NCBI GenBank assembly: GCA_009873635.1
Contig: WAHY01000002.1
Span: 70,911 to 123,092 of the forward strand
Reading direction: 5' to 3'
Length of the DNA stretch: 52,182 nt
Origin: Nitrospinota bacterium
GTDB lineage: Bacteria; Nitrospinota; Nitrospinia; Nitrospinales; VA-1
In this document: positions 1-8,641 of the stretch, in pieces
Position numbering within the stretch: position 1 is the stretch's first letter
Layout: each line of letters begins with the position of its first letter
The notes under the pieces: generated by a model
The model's input: the letters and a program-made list of their open reading frames with translations, nothing else
Database searches by the model: none
What the model was told of the DNA's origin: nothing
Translations under genes and position numbers: made by a program

Positions 1-525
1 CCCAATAGCGGTTGAGTCACCGGCCATTCCGATCTCCAATTTGCTCAAAAATGATTGCAGGATACCCTGGTCCAGTGTCAGTGGGCATTGTGTGTAGGCA
101 TGCTCGCCGAAAACCACCATGCCTATTCGATCATTTGGGCGATTTTCTATAAAGTCGGAAACCACTCCCTTAACAATTTTAAGACGGGTGATTTTTTTCC
201 CTTCTTCTTCAAAATCCAATGCCCGCATACTTCCAGATGTGTCCAGAGCCAGCATGATATCGACTCCGACTGAAAGAATTTCTGTGCTTTTATGTCCCTC
301 CTGCGGTCTGGAAAGAGCAATAATCAGAAAGGTAAGGGCAAGCAAACGGAGAATGAAGGGAACACCTGAATACAAATCTACCCTGGAGGGACGTATTGCT
401 TTCAGGGCTGTAACGGAAGGAAAATGCACTGTAGCAAAATAATCCTTGCTCATATGAATGGCAAGCAGGGGAATCGCCAGCAATAAAAGCAACAACCATG
501 GATTTTGGAATTGAAAAAAAGTCAT
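1..525 (-). CDS. BatA-like von Willebrand factor A protein (3' end outside window)
   Basis: First 175 residues of an inner-membrane vWA-domain protein of the BatA type, running off the window. I translated it from the reverse strand. Two hydrophobic segments (about residues 10-24 and 56-71) precede the vWA domain. The MIDAS metal-binding motif DTSGS lies at about residues 95-99, and the Thr of GDSTAIG near residue 172 fits the third metal ligand. The ATG overlaps the TGA of the upstream BatD-like gene (ATGA), implying translational coupling. BatA proteins accompany MoxR ATPases and DUF58 proteins in operons linked to envelope stress or aerotolerance; the exact role is not known. The C-terminal membrane segment expected for BatA would lie outside. 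Confidence 0.88.
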   Translation of the reverse strand, partial: MTFFQFQNPWLLLLLLAIPLLAIHMSKDYFATVHFPSVTALKAIRPSRVDLYSGVPFILRLLALTFLIIALSRPQEGHKSTEILSVGVDIMLALDTSGSMRALDFEEEGKKITRLKIVKGVVSDFIENRPNDRIGMVVFGEHAYTQCPLTLDQGILQSFLSKLEIGMAGDSTAIG

Positions 526-1505
526 GACTGGCTTTCGGCTTGGTGAGATGAAGGTTGTGCTTCGTCAATAAAGTTGATGATGGACGGCATTTCATCTTCT
601 GTCTGCACTTCTCTGGCAAACTTGACACGGTCTGTATGCTTCAAGATATTTCTGGCTTTTAGTTTCAGGTTGTCGCTGAGACTGTTGAGATGTTTGAAGT
701 GTGCGGTAATTTCTTCTGTTGTCCACTCCTGAGCGGGGAACCGATACCGGTTTTCCAGGTAACGACGAAAGATTTCAGATAATTCAAAAAAGTACTCCTG
801 GGTACGGCCAATTTGAAGCCACTCCTTTTTTTTAAGCGCCTCAAGTTCCTTGAATGCTAATTGTTCTGGTGTCAATTCAGGATCGGGTGCGGGAATATTC
901 AAAGGCATGGGTCTGGACTTCCACCGTTTCCATAAAAAATATAACAGTCCTGAAACGGCAATTACTGCTAAGGCCTGCCAAAAATAACTCAACCACGGCA
1001 GGGGATATTCTTCAAGGGGTTTGATATCGCGAATTCCATCTTGAGTTCCTGGCATATCAAGAAGTGACTGAACTTCAAGTTCTACTTCTGGTGCCAAAAT
1101 GGTTCCTTGAATCTGGTTTTCGGGTTGTTTTTGATCTGGAGCAATAAAATTAACCTGGATAGAAGGTATGGTTAGTTTTCCTGTGTCGTCAACACGAAAT
1201 TTATACCAGTATTTATTGATAGTTTGCCCATTTGTTTTGTTTGGTTCATATTCTCCCTGTTCAATTAACTCCAGGCCTTTTGGTGGTTCTATGTCTGGCG
1301 GCGAAGGCTTAATATCTGGATCATGTTGAACGGTTATTTCATAAGTGGCGATATCTCCAATTGTGAATGTGTCGGGAGTAACTTGATTGCTGACGGAAAC
1401 AGGGTTTGGGTTATCTTCTGCTATAGACGAATTTGCGGCAACCAATATGGTGAGAAGTAAAATAATCGCTATCGAAAACTTTTTTATGAATGTTACAGTT
1501 TTCAT
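522..1505 (-). CDS. BatD-like/DUF4381-like membrane protein
   Basis: 327-residue protein. The start is the ATG at 1505, which overlaps the upstream TGA (ATGA) and begins a signal peptide; the open frame extends 12 codons further, but those codons lie inside the upstream gene. Order: signal peptide (about 1-29), a beta-rich extracytoplasmic region of the BatD/oxygen-tolerance type (about 35-150), one membrane segment (about 172-193), then a helical cytoplasmic tail resembling DUF4381, which elsewhere is a separate Bat-operon protein. It sits between the TPR protein and BatA, so it probably works in the same membrane complex. The family assignment rests on layout and context, not on a catalytic motif. 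Confidence 0.7.
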   Translation of the reverse strand: MKTVTFIKKFSIAIILLLTILVAANSSIAEDNPNPVSVSNQVTPDTFTIGDIATYEITVQHDPDIKPSPPDIEPPKGLELIEQGEYEPNKTNGQTINKYWYKFRVDDTGKLTIPSIQVNFIAPDQKQPENQIQGTILAPEVELEVQSLLDMPGTQDGIRDIKPLEEYPLPWLSYFWQALAVIAVSGLLYFLWKRWKSRPMPLNIPAPDPELTPEQLAFKELEALKKKEWLQIGRTQEYFFELSEIFRRYLENRYRFPAQEWTTEEITAHFKHLNSLSDNLKLKARNILKHTDRVKFAREVQTEDEMPSIINFIDEAQPSSHQAESQS

Positions 1506-1963
1506 TGTCCGGGGTGGGTGCTCCTGATTTTTGCAAGACATGAGTCGATCATGGGTTGTATTGGCAGGGTTGAATCTGAAACTTCCGCGCGAAAAAACCA
1601 GAGCAGAGCTTCCTCGCAGTTTCCAAGTTTTGCGTATAGTTCGCCTACAGTTTGTGCGGCCTTTGCTCTATCATTACTTTGTACTTTTTGTAACTCCCAC
1701 ACTTTTATAAATTGGTCGATAGCTTGCTCTGCTAATCCTGCGTTTGTAAGGCGTGTGCCAACTGCATGATATTCGGCTATCAAATCCAGGCTGGAAACAG
1801 GACCCTCGATTTCAGTTTTTTTAGGGATAGAGGATTTTGCGATGAGCTTGGTAAACAGGGCTACAAATGCCGCAAGTGTGACTGCTGTCAGAATCAGGAC
1901 AAAGACTTTCAGTTTTTTGCTGACACCTTCGGTTGGAATTATGTCAGGGGACTCGTTTGCCAT
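1502..1963 (-). CDS. Membrane-anchored TPR-like protein of the Bat operon
   Basis: 153-residue protein with an N-terminal cytoplasmic stretch, one membrane helix (about residues 19-41) and a helical-repeat region containing A-E-Q-A-I and G-N-C-E-E-A-L patterns typical of tetratricopeptide repeats. TPR proteins such as BatB/BatC/BatE partners are common in MoxR-DUF58-BatA operons and probably scaffold the complex. The start overlaps the upstream DUF58 stop (TAATG), and its own stop overlaps the BatD-like start. The protein is too short and divergent for an exact Bat letter, so I leave the symbol blank. Confidence 0.65.
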   Translation of the reverse strand: MANESPDIIPTEGVSKKLKVFVLILTAVTLAAFVALFTKLIAKSSIPKKTEIEGPVSSLDLIAEYHAVGTRLTNAGLAEQAIDQFIKVWELQKVQSNDRAKAAQTVGELYAKLGNCEEALLWFFRAEVSDSTLPIQPMIDSCLAKIRSTHPGQ

Positions 1964-2910
1964 TAATGTTTCTTTTCCCTCATTTTAAAATAACGGATGA
2001 TAGGGTCCGTTAAAGAATGGTTCGTTTGAATTTCGATGGTGTCAATATCTATAGATTGAAAGAATTTTTTTCGTTTAACTTTTTTTTCCTGAAACAGCTG
2101 GGAATATTTTTGAGTCATTTCTTTATCATGAGTGTCCACTAAAAGAATATCTCCAGACTCAGGGTCTTCGAGCCGAATCAAGCCCACATCAGGCAGTTTT
2201 TCCTCTCTTGGATCTGAAATGCTGATAGCAATCAAATCATGTTTTTGTTTAGCCAGCTTTAATGCATCCTCATAGCCATCATCCTGAAAATCAGATATCA
2301 AAAATGCTGTGGCTTTTCGCTTTTGAATATTTAATAGATACTCTAATGGGAGAGAAATATTTGTCCCTTTGCCTTCTGGTTTGAAATTCAAAATAGTGCG
2401 AATGATGTTCCAGATATGAGCTTTCCCTTTCTTGGGTGGTATGGTGTGTTCGATTTTATCTGAGAACACGATCAATCCTATCTTGTCGTTATTCTTGATA
2501 GCAGCGAAGGCAAGAATTGAAGCGATCTCGGCGGAAACTTCGTTTTTGAGTTTGTCGTGGCTGCCGAAACCTCCGGAAGAACTGACATCAACCAGAAGCA
2601 TGAGGGTCAGTTCACGTTCTTCCTTGAATTCTTTAATAAAGGGTTGATTCATTCTAGCGGTTACATTCCAGTCGATCAATCGGACATCATCACCAGGCTG
2701 GTACTCGCGCACTTCACTGAATTCCATTCCTCGACCCTTAAAGGCAGAAACATATTCACCTGCCATGATGTCGTTGACTAGATAATTGGTTTTTACCTGT
2801 ATGGCTTTAATACGGTGGAGCAACTCAGGTGAAAGGTTTTTATCTTCATCAGGTGTGGGAGCAGGTTCCCGGAACCAATCCCGAAACGGTTCTGTGAGTG
2901 TCTTAAACAT
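1963..2910 (-). CDS. DUF58 domain protein (vWA-like)
   Basis: 315-residue soluble protein with the DUF58 signature GRGMEFSEVREYQPGDD at about residues 59-75, followed by R-x-I-D-W-N. A vWA-type fold follows, with a D-x-S-x-S metal-binding motif (DVSSS) at about residues 108-112. DUF58 proteins are encoded with MoxR ATPases and are thought to be their partners or substrates in maturing or metallating client proteins. The gene lies 2 nt after moxR and overlaps the TPR gene downstream (TAATG). No membrane segment is seen, unlike some DUF58 proteins that carry two N-terminal helices. Confidence 0.88.
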   Translation of the reverse strand: MFKTLTEPFRDWFREPAPTPDEDKNLSPELLHRIKAIQVKTNYLVNDIMAGEYVSAFKGRGMEFSEVREYQPGDDVRLIDWNVTARMNQPFIKEFKEERELTLMLLVDVSSSGGFGSHDKLKNEVSAEIASILAFAAIKNNDKIGLIVFSDKIEHTIPPKKGKAHIWNIIRTILNFKPEGKGTNISLPLEYLLNIQKRKATAFLISDFQDDGYEDALKLAKQKHDLIAISISDPREEKLPDVGLIRLEDPESGDILLVDTHDKEMTQKYSQLFQEKKVKRKKFFQSIDIDTIEIQTNHSLTDPIIRYFKMREKKH

Positions 2911-2912
2911 TT

Positions 2913-3905
2913 TTAAGGAACTTCAAGTGTGTCGAAGATTTTTTTAATAATATCATCTGCCGTAACATTCTCAGCTTCGGCTTCATAGGAAAGTATGATT
3001 CGGTGTCTCAATACATCTAAACCTATGCTTTTAATGTCATGCGGAACCACATAGCCGCGGCGCTGCAAAAATGCATAAGCTTTTGCGGCACGATGTAGAA
3101 ATATGGAAGCCCGTGGGGATGCTCCAAATTGTATCATTCCTTTAAGAGAAGATAACTGGTTGCCTTCAGGATCCCGTGTTGCCTGTACAAGGTTGATGAT
3201 GTAATCCTGAAGGTTTTCATCGATATAGATTTCATCAAAGACTTTCCGGGCTTTCATAATTTCTTCAGGCGATACAACCTGTTTGACCTGGTATTGGGCA
3301 TCAGAGGTAGACATTCTTTGCATGATAAGTTTTTCTTCTTCACGGCTGGGGTAATCGATATGAAGTTTTAACATGAAACGATCTACCTGGGCTTCGGGTA
3401 GGGGGTAGGTGCCCTCCTGCTCGATGGGATTCTGGGTCGCTATCACCATAAAAGGTTCTTCAAGCTTGAAGGTTTTGCTGGCAATCGTGATTTGCCTTTC
3501 TTGCATAGCTTCAAGAAGAGCACTTTGAACTTTAGCAGGTGCCCGGTTAATTTCATCGGCAAGAATGATGTTTGCAAAAAGCGGTCCTTTTTTAATATCA
3601 AACTCTCCGGTTTTTGGTTGATAGATTTGGGTTCCTAATAAATCTGCGGGTAAAAGGTCTGGTGTAAACTGAATGCGTTTGAAGTCTGCTTTGATGGATT
3701 GTGCGAGGGTCTTTACCGCAGTCGTTTTAGCCAGACCTGGAACACCCTCAACTAGAATATGCTCTCCGGTCAGCAGGCCCAGTATCAAGCGCTCGGTCAG
3801 ATATTTTTGCCCGACCATAATTTGTTCCAGTTCATGCAGAAGGGATGGAATAAATGCACTGGCCTGATTGACATGTTCTGTTATTTCATCGATCTTTTGT
3901 GTCAT
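2913..3905 (-). CDS. MoxR-family AAA+ ATPase
   Basis: 330-residue AAA+ ATPase of the MoxR family and first gene of the minus-strand Bat operon. Walker A is GVPGLAKT at about residues 54-61. Walker B is IILADEINR at about 113-121, followed by APAKVQSALLEAMQE. Sensor 1 lies in ATQNPIEQEGTYPLPEAQ, and the C-terminal lid contains GASPRASIFL. These are all typical of MoxR. The family acts as chaperone-like ATPases together with vWA proteins, which matches the downstream DUF58 and BatA genes. The ATG at 3905 is preceded by an AAAGG stretch. The operon presumably starts from the 343-bp divergent intergenic region, but I could not pick out a convincing promoter on this strand. Confidence 0.93.
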   Translation of the reverse strand: MTQKIDEITEHVNQASAFIPSLLHELEQIMVGQKYLTERLILGLLTGEHILVEGVPGLAKTTAVKTLAQSIKADFKRIQFTPDLLPADLLGTQIYQPKTGEFDIKKGPLFANIILADEINRAPAKVQSALLEAMQERQITIASKTFKLEEPFMVIATQNPIEQEGTYPLPEAQVDRFMLKLHIDYPSREEEKLIMQRMSTSDAQYQVKQVVSPEEIMKARKVFDEIYIDENLQDYIINLVQATRDPEGNQLSSLKGMIQFGASPRASIFLHRAAKAYAFLQRRGYVVPHDIKSIGLDVLRHRIILSYEAEAENVTADDIIKKIFDTLEVP

Positions 3906-3999
3906 TTAAAGAAACCTTTGGGTCAAGTGGTTGTTACGGGGAATAAACGCAGATTGTTCAATTTCTAAACCTAAAAAATATAGTTCAATTTACTGAATA

Positions 4000-4025
4000 A
4001 TGAAATTAAATTTTTTTAATTTCAT
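4000..4025. repeat. Perfect 11-bp inverted repeat, AT-rich hairpin
   Basis: ATGAAATTAAA at 4000-4010 is exactly complementary to 4015-4025 across a four-T loop. It lies between the divergent moxR operon and the LRR gene. It could be an operator or a cruciform-prone site, or a chance product of AT richness. Confidence 0.5.
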
Positions 4026-4169
4026 ATTGAGCAGGTGCAACCGTGGAAGTTTATTTTCCCGGACAGAATTAAGTACCTGCTATATGTTAATCAAAGAACT
4101 TTATACCTTTTATAAATGAAAAAATGAGGCGAAATCGGGCTAATCATGCGGAAAAGTAGGATTTTAGGC

Positions 4170-4197
4170 TTTACAAGTTTGGATACTGCCTTAAAAT
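4170..4197 (+). promoter_or_regulatory. Sigma70-type promoter for the LRR gene
   Basis: TTTACA at 4170-4175 (5/6 to consensus), a 16-bp spacer and TAAAAT at 4192-4197 (5/6). Transcription would begin near 4204, about 45 nt before the ATG at 4249. Confidence 0.6.
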
Positions 4198-4248
4198 ACC
4201 CTCTACTCTTAATTTCCGAAAATATCGTTTTATGTGGAGCGCTTGAGG

Positions 4249-5157
4249 ATGGCTGAAAAAGAAGTCAAAGATATTGATAGTCTCATTGATCAGGGGCTCA
4301 ATGATGAAAAAAGTGAGCTTGATCTGAGGGAAAAAGAACTGGACGATGAGGATTTGTTGAAAATTCTGGAGTCTGACCGAATTAAAGGGATCACCGCCCT
4401 GTTTCTAGAGTTTAACGAGATCGGTGATGAAGGTGTAAAGGCTATAGCTAATAGCGAAAAAATGAAATTTTTGACTGCGCTGAATTTGTTCAAAAACAAG
4501 TCAACGGATGAAGGCGTTAAGGCATTAGCACAGTCCAAAAACATGCTAAACCTTTCTGAACTGATATTGAGTGATAATGAAATTGGTGTAGAGGGTGCTA
4601 AAGCAGTGGCAGATTCGCCAATCCTGGGAAGCCTGGTTTCGCTTTGGCTGGGTGACAAGGTGGGCGATGAGGGTGTGGAAGCAATCGCTGCTTCTAAAAC
4701 TCTTACTCATCTTACTCAGCTGTCTCTTTATAGAAATGATATTGGCAATGAAGGGGCAATCGCGATAGCTAATTCTAAAAACCTTAGCAACCTGACAGAA
4801 TTGAATTTGAACTGGAACTTCATTGAGGGAGAGGGGGTCGAAGCCCTGGCGGCTTCTGATACTTTGAGCAATCTCACTCAATTGACTTTGACTTTTAACC
4901 CCATTGGCTGGCGGGGAGCGGAGGCGATCGCAAACTCTGATACTTTACGAAATCTGACTTTGATAGATTTGTATGAAGCGGAGTTAGGCGACATGGGAGC
5001 GAGGGCTATAGCGCAATCGACTAAACTGCCAAACCTGGAAACTCTCGTACTGATCCACAATGATGTTGGTGAAGGGGTTCAGGCAATGTTTACGGATAAT
5101 AAGAATTTTCCCAAGTTAAAAGATGTGTACTTTTATAAAGCCAAAGCTGAGGAGTGA
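4249..5157 (+). CDS. Leucine-rich repeat protein, RNase-inhibitor type, cytoplasmic
   Basis: 302-residue protein. After an acidic 50-residue N-terminus it consists almost entirely of about nine LRRs of roughly 27-28 residues with the pattern L-x-L-x-x-N-x-I-G-x-E-G-A/V-x-A-I-A-x-S. This is the ribonuclease-inhibitor-like (RI) class. No signal peptide or membrane segment is seen, so it is probably cytoplasmic, unlike the two secreted LRR paralogues at 14.3 and 17.3 kb. I chose the ATG at 4249 because GGAG lies 9 nt upstream; a GTG at 4234 is also in frame but has no ribosome-binding site. LRRs generally bind proteins; no partner can be named. It is a single-gene unit with its own promoter and terminator. 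Confidence 0.85.
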   Translation: MAEKEVKDIDSLIDQGLNDEKSELDLREKELDDEDLLKILESDRIKGITALFLEFNEIGDEGVKAIANSEKMKFLTALNLFKNKSTDEGVKALAQSKNMLNLSELILSDNEIGVEGAKAVADSPILGSLVSLWLGDKVGDEGVEAIAASKTLTHLTQLSLYRNDIGNEGAIAIANSKNLSNLTELNLNWNFIEGEGVEALAASDTLSNLTQLTLTFNPIGWRGAEAIANSDTLRNLTLIDLYEAELGDMGARAIAQSTKLPNLETLVLIHNDVGEGVQAMFTDNKNFPKLKDVYFYKAKAEE

Positions 5158-5180
5158 TTTGGCAAAGGTTTGACGGTTAG

Positions 5181-5217
5181 GGGTTCCCGGTATTGGGTCG
5201 GGGACCCTTTTTCTTTT
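5181..5217 (+). terminator. Rho-independent terminator after the LRR gene
   Basis: GGGTTCCCG (5181-5189) pairs with CGGGGACCC (5199-5207), with one G-U pair and a 9-nt loop, followed by TTTTTCTTTT. It lies 24 nt after the LRR stop. Confidence 0.8.
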
Positions 5218-5232
5218 AAAGGCTGACTCTTT

Positions 5233-6069
5233 ATGTTTATAGGTGAAAAACCGGACCTGCTGGATATCATGCCTTTCCGCGAGGACAGTATATATGTTGT
5301 GGGAAAGGATGGCATTCCTCAACACTGGGACGGGCATGAGTGGTTACCTGTTAGAACGGATAATACTAATCCGCTTATGGGTATTTGGGGGCCCCATGAA
5401 CAATGCATTTATGCTGTGGGTATTGGAGGTATTGTCCTTTTGTATAATGGTAAGGAATGGAAACAGGTGGACACAGGCAGTTATGATTCTCTCAACTCCG
5501 CATATGGTTTTGATGAAAACAATGTTTTCCTGTACGGTGTTGGCGGTCGAATGCTCTATTGGAACGGTGAAAAATGGGATTATCGGGAGCCCAACACGAT
5601 TCATGATTTGTTCGGCATGTGGGGAGTTGATATCGAGAATATACATACGGTCGGGGGTGAAGGAATTTACCGCTTTTATAATGGCAAAGAGTTTAAACGT
5701 TGTGAAGAATTGACGGATGAGCAAATTTCTCTATTTGGGATATGGGGAAGCAGAAAGGACAATGCTTATATCTGTGGATCTCACGGTACGATCCTGCATT
5801 ACGATGGGGCTGAATGGAAACCCATGGAATCCGGGACAGAAGAATACCTGCTGAGTATCTGGGGTGCTTCTGAAGAAGACATTTATGTGGTGGGTGACAA
5901 TGCCATCATGCTTCACTACGATGGTAAAAAGTGGTCTCCCATTGAATCAATAAAAGATGAATATCTCACCAAAGTCAAAGGACTTGGGCCGGATAAGGTT
6001 TATGTGGCCGGCGAAAACGGAACAGTTATTAAATTTGATGGCAACGAGTGGAGTGACATGTCGCTATGA
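5233..6069 (+). CDS. Seven-repeat beta-propeller protein, paralogue 1
   Basis: 278-residue protein made of seven repeats of about 38-40 residues. Each has the core I-Y-x-V-G-x-x-G-x-I-L-H-Y-D-G-x-x-W, usually preceded by I-W-G near the strand linker. Seven such repeats fit one seven-bladed beta-propeller of the kind seen in large bacterial repeat families such as those of myxobacteria. No signal peptide is seen. The start at 5233 leaves a spacing of about 11 nt from an AAAGG site. The next gene is a clear paralogue 46 nt downstream, so this is a tandem duplication. Function unknown; propellers usually bind ligands or proteins. Confidence 0.8.
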   Translation: MFIGEKPDLLDIMPFREDSIYVVGKDGIPQHWDGHEWLPVRTDNTNPLMGIWGPHEQCIYAVGIGGIVLLYNGKEWKQVDTGSYDSLNSAYGFDENNVFLYGVGGRMLYWNGEKWDYREPNTIHDLFGMWGVDIENIHTVGGEGIYRFYNGKEFKRCEELTDEQISLFGIWGSRKDNAYICGSHGTILHYDGAEWKPMESGTEEYLLSIWGASEEDIYVVGDNAIMLHYDGKKWSPIESIKDEYLTKVKGLGPDKVYVAGENGTVIKFDGNEWSDMSL

Positions 6070-6115
6070 TTATTGAAATATATATAGAAAACTTGCGTAG
6101 CTTTGAGGATCAATT

Positions 6116-6949
6116 ATGTCTGGATTGACTTCAAATCATCTGTTATCTGTTTTCGGATTCAGTGAGAATGATATTTTTGTCGGTGGTGCAGATGGCACCA
6201 TGTTGCATTATGACGGCAGTCAATGGTCTCCGATGGAAACGGGTGGACGGTGGACTTTTAAAGATATCTGGGGGAGTGCCCCTGATAATGTTTATGCCGT
6301 AGTGACCGATGGGAGAATTCTTCATTTTGATGGCAAGTCATGGACTCCTGATGAGGAAACGGAAAAACTGCCGCCTATGACCGGAATTTTTGGGCTCGCA
6401 TCGGATGAAATTTATGCCTGCTCCAGGCTGGGAAAAATTCTTCGTTATGATGGCAGTACCTGGAACTATACTCAGACAGGAACCGATACGGATATAACCA
6501 GGTTGTGGGGGTGCAAAGAGAGTGGCATGCTGGCCGTTGGTTATGACGGACTGGTACTCAAACAGGATGGAGAAAAATGGATCCGCATGACTTTCAACTC
6601 AGGGGCCGAATTTTACGGTATTTACGGTTTTGGTCCCGATGAGGTTTATATAGTCGGATCTGAAGGTGCTATTTTCAAATTCAACGGAGTTGAGTTCACG
6701 GAAATGCCCTCCCAGACAATGGAATTTTTTCTGGATGTATGGGGTCCGTCCCGGGAAATGGTGTTTGCAGTAGGTGATGAAGGCATGATTCTTTATCTGG
6801 ATGATAATGAATGGACCCGGATCGAATCAAACACCAGGGAATACCTCACCGCTATCTGGGGCAGCAGTGATGAAAATATTTATGCAGTTGGAGATAATGG
6901 GTTGATCCTGCACTGGAATGGTGAAGACTGGAAAGCTGTAGAAGGTTGA
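6116..6949 (+). CDS. Seven-repeat beta-propeller protein, paralogue 2
   Basis: 277 residues, the same architecture as its upstream neighbour: seven repeats built on V-Y-A-V-G-x-x-G-x-I-L-x-x-D-G-x-x-W. The fourth and sixth repeats are the most degenerate, one having D-D-N-E-W where others have D-G-x-x-W. It is preceded by a good ribosome-binding site (TGAGGA, about 8 nt before the ATG). No signal peptide. The repeats of the two proteins have clearly diverged, so the duplication is not recent. Function unknown. Confidence 0.8.
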   Translation: MSGLTSNHLLSVFGFSENDIFVGGADGTMLHYDGSQWSPMETGGRWTFKDIWGSAPDNVYAVVTDGRILHFDGKSWTPDEETEKLPPMTGIFGLASDEIYACSRLGKILRYDGSTWNYTQTGTDTDITRLWGCKESGMLAVGYDGLVLKQDGEKWIRMTFNSGAEFYGIYGFGPDEVYIVGSEGAIFKFNGVEFTEMPSQTMEFFLDVWGPSREMVFAVGDEGMILYLDDNEWTRIESNTREYLTAIWGSSDENIYAVGDNGLILHWNGEDWKAVEG

Positions 6950-7147
6950 TGGCACCACCCATCCCCCACCTAAACTGCTTGACACCTGCTTTAGCCGGAT
7001 GTTAAGGTCTTTGTTCTAAATACTTGATATTAAAGGCGGCCTAATATATTTTTCTGGCCTTATTTTTGGTGGATTGCAACAGCACAGGTCTCCTGTGCTT
7101 TTTTAGTATTGGGTGATTTTATTTTGCTGGAAGAGTAGATCGTTAAT
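6950..7147 (+). promoter_or_regulatory. trp operon leader region
   Basis: This region lies between the propeller gene and trpE. A consensus -35 element TTGACA is at 6979-6984, but no good -10 follows at the usual distance. A hairpin terminator lies at 7081-7104, only 44 nt before trpE. In the frame that contains 7067-7072 there are Trp codons at 7055, 7067 and 7070 (W-P-Y-F-W-W), immediately before the hairpin. The frame has no recognisable start codon after its TAA at 7031 and no stop before 7136. The layout suggests attenuation but lacks key parts of the classic form. Confidence 0.4.
7081..7104 (+). terminator. Terminator hairpin upstream of trpE, possible attenuator
   Basis: AGCACAGG (7081-7088) pairs perfectly with CCTGTGCT (7092-7099) across a 3-nt loop and runs into a T-tract (7099-7104). 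It either ends the propeller transcript or acts as the trp attenuator. Confidence 0.75.
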
Positions 7148-8641
7148 ATGTTCAAGCCCTCATTGGAAGAATTTAAACAGAAAGCTAAACTGGGAAACCT
7201 GGTTCCTGTTTATAAGGAAATTCTGGCTGATCTCGACACTCCTGTTTCCGCTTATTTGAAAATCAGTGGAGGGGAATATTCTTTTCTATTGGAAAGTGTT
7301 GAAGGCGGTGAGAAGTGGGCTCGTTATTGCTTTCTCGGTTGCGATCCTTCAGTCGTAGTCAGTACCAAAGGTCGCACTATGACTTTGATGGAAAATGGTA
7401 AAAGTGAACAAAGAGAGATTGAATCGGGAAGTCCACTTTCTGCGGTAAAAGAAGTGCTGTCGCGTTATCAACCAGTACCTGAAGCAGGGTTGCCGCGTTT
7501 TTCAGGGGGTGCGGTGGGCTTCATCAGTTACGACATGGTTCGTTTCTTTGAGGACCTGCCTGAGGAAACACTGGATGATCTTGATGTGCCAGATTCGCAA
7601 TTTGTCATCACGGATACCATGCTTGTGTTCGATAATGTTTCGCAGACCATTAAAATTGTATCCAACGCTTTTATAGAGGGTGATGACCTTGAGTCTGTTT
7701 ACAAAAACACAATTAAAAAAATAACGTCTCTGGAAGAAAAGCTTAAAGCACCTCTGGCAATAGAAGCAAATACCGATTCGGTGGAGAATTCAGAATCATC
7801 CTTAAGCTTTGGTTCCAATATTGAGGAGGAAAAATTCAAGCAGGCGGTGTCCAGAATTAAAGAGTACATACTGGAGGGGGATGCGATTCAAGTGGTGCTT
7901 TCCCAGCGATTGAAGTTTTTCATAAAATGTGATCCTTTCGATATTTATAGAGCGCTGAGAACGATCAATCCTTCTCCTTATATGTATTATCTTAAGTTTG
8001 GAGATCTTCAGGTAGTCGGTTCCTCTCCTGAAGTTCTGGTGCGGCTGGAGGATAAGAAGGTGGAAGTAAGACCCATAGCAGGGACAAGAAAGCGTGGGCA
8101 GAATGAGGAAGAAGACCGGGCACTTGAACAGGATCTGTTAAAGGATGAGAAAGAACTGGCTGAGCACATCATGCTGGTGGATCTGGGAAGAAATGACCTG
8201 GGTCGGGTATCAGAAATCAGTACTGTTGAAGTCAATGAGCGGTTTACCATTGAGCGTTATTCTCATGTTATGCATATTGTTTCCAACGTGAAAGGAATTT
8301 TGAAAAAAGGATTAGATTGTTTTGATGTCCTGAAAGCATCATTCCCGGCTGGAACTCTTTCCGGTGCTCCCAAAATAAGGGCCATGGAAATTATTGATGA
8401 GTTGGAGCCAACCCGACGTGGACTTTATGGTGGTGCGGTAGGCTACATCAGTTTTAATGGCAATATGGATACAGCCATAGCTATACGCACTTTGCTTGTT
8501 AAAGACAAAAATGCTTATCTAGGTGTTGGCGCCGGAGTTGTGGCAGATTCGGTTCCTGAAAATGAGTTTGAAGAAACCATGAACAAGGGGCGGGCTTTGT
8601 TGAAAGCGATCGAAATGGCAGAAAAGGGGTGGCTGGCATGA
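7148..8641 (+). CDS. trpE: Anthranilate synthase component I
   Basis: 497 residues, the usual length. Converts chorismate to anthranilate using ammonia delivered by TrpG, the first committed step of tryptophan synthesis. Seen: the N-terminal LLES element that forms the Trp feedback site in this family, [20 protein letters not shown], the metal- and chorismate-binding [15 protein letters not shown] segment, and [20 protein letters not shown] near the C-terminus. The LLES motif and the TrpG partner next door separate it from PabB and isochorismate synthases. First gene of trpEGDCFBA; its stop overlaps trpG as ATGA. Likely regulated by feedback and possibly by the upstream terminator hairpin. 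Confidence 0.97.
   Translation: MFKPSLEEFKQKAKLGNLVPVYKEILADLDTPVSAYLKISGGEYSFLLESVEGGEKWARYCFLGCDPSVVVSTKGRTMTLMENGKSEQREIESGSPLSAVKEVLSRYQPVPEAGLPRFSGGAVGFISYDMVRFFEDLPEETLDDLDVPDSQFVITDTMLVFDNVSQTIKIVSNAFIEGDDLESVYKNTIKKITSLEEKLKAPLAIEANTDSVENSESSLSFGSNIEEEKFKQAVSRIKEYILEGDAIQVVLSQRLKFFIKCDPFDIYRALRTINPSPYMYYLKFGDLQVVGSSPEVLVRLEDKKVEVRPIAGTRKRGQNEEEDRALEQDLLKDEKELAEHIMLVDLGRNDLGRVSEISTVEVNERFTIERYSHVMHIVSNVKGILKKGLDCFDVLKASFPAGTLSGAPKIRAMEIIDELEPTRRGLYGGAVGYISFNGNMDTAIAIRTLLVKDKNAYLGVGAGVVADSVPENEFEETMNKGRALLKAIEMAEKGWLA

Larger units (their letters stand above)
3906..4248. other. Divergent intergenic region between moxR and the LRR gene
   Basis: 343 bp of AT-rich non-coding DNA. It holds a perfect 11-bp inverted repeat (4000-4010 and 4015-4025, loop TTTT) and a good sigma70-type promoter reading right (4170-4197). 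No convincing ORF is present on either strand. Confidence 0.7.

Noticed and set aside
6950-7147. T-box or TRAP-type control of trp
   Set aside because: No T-box consensus and no series of GAG/UAG triplets in the leader.
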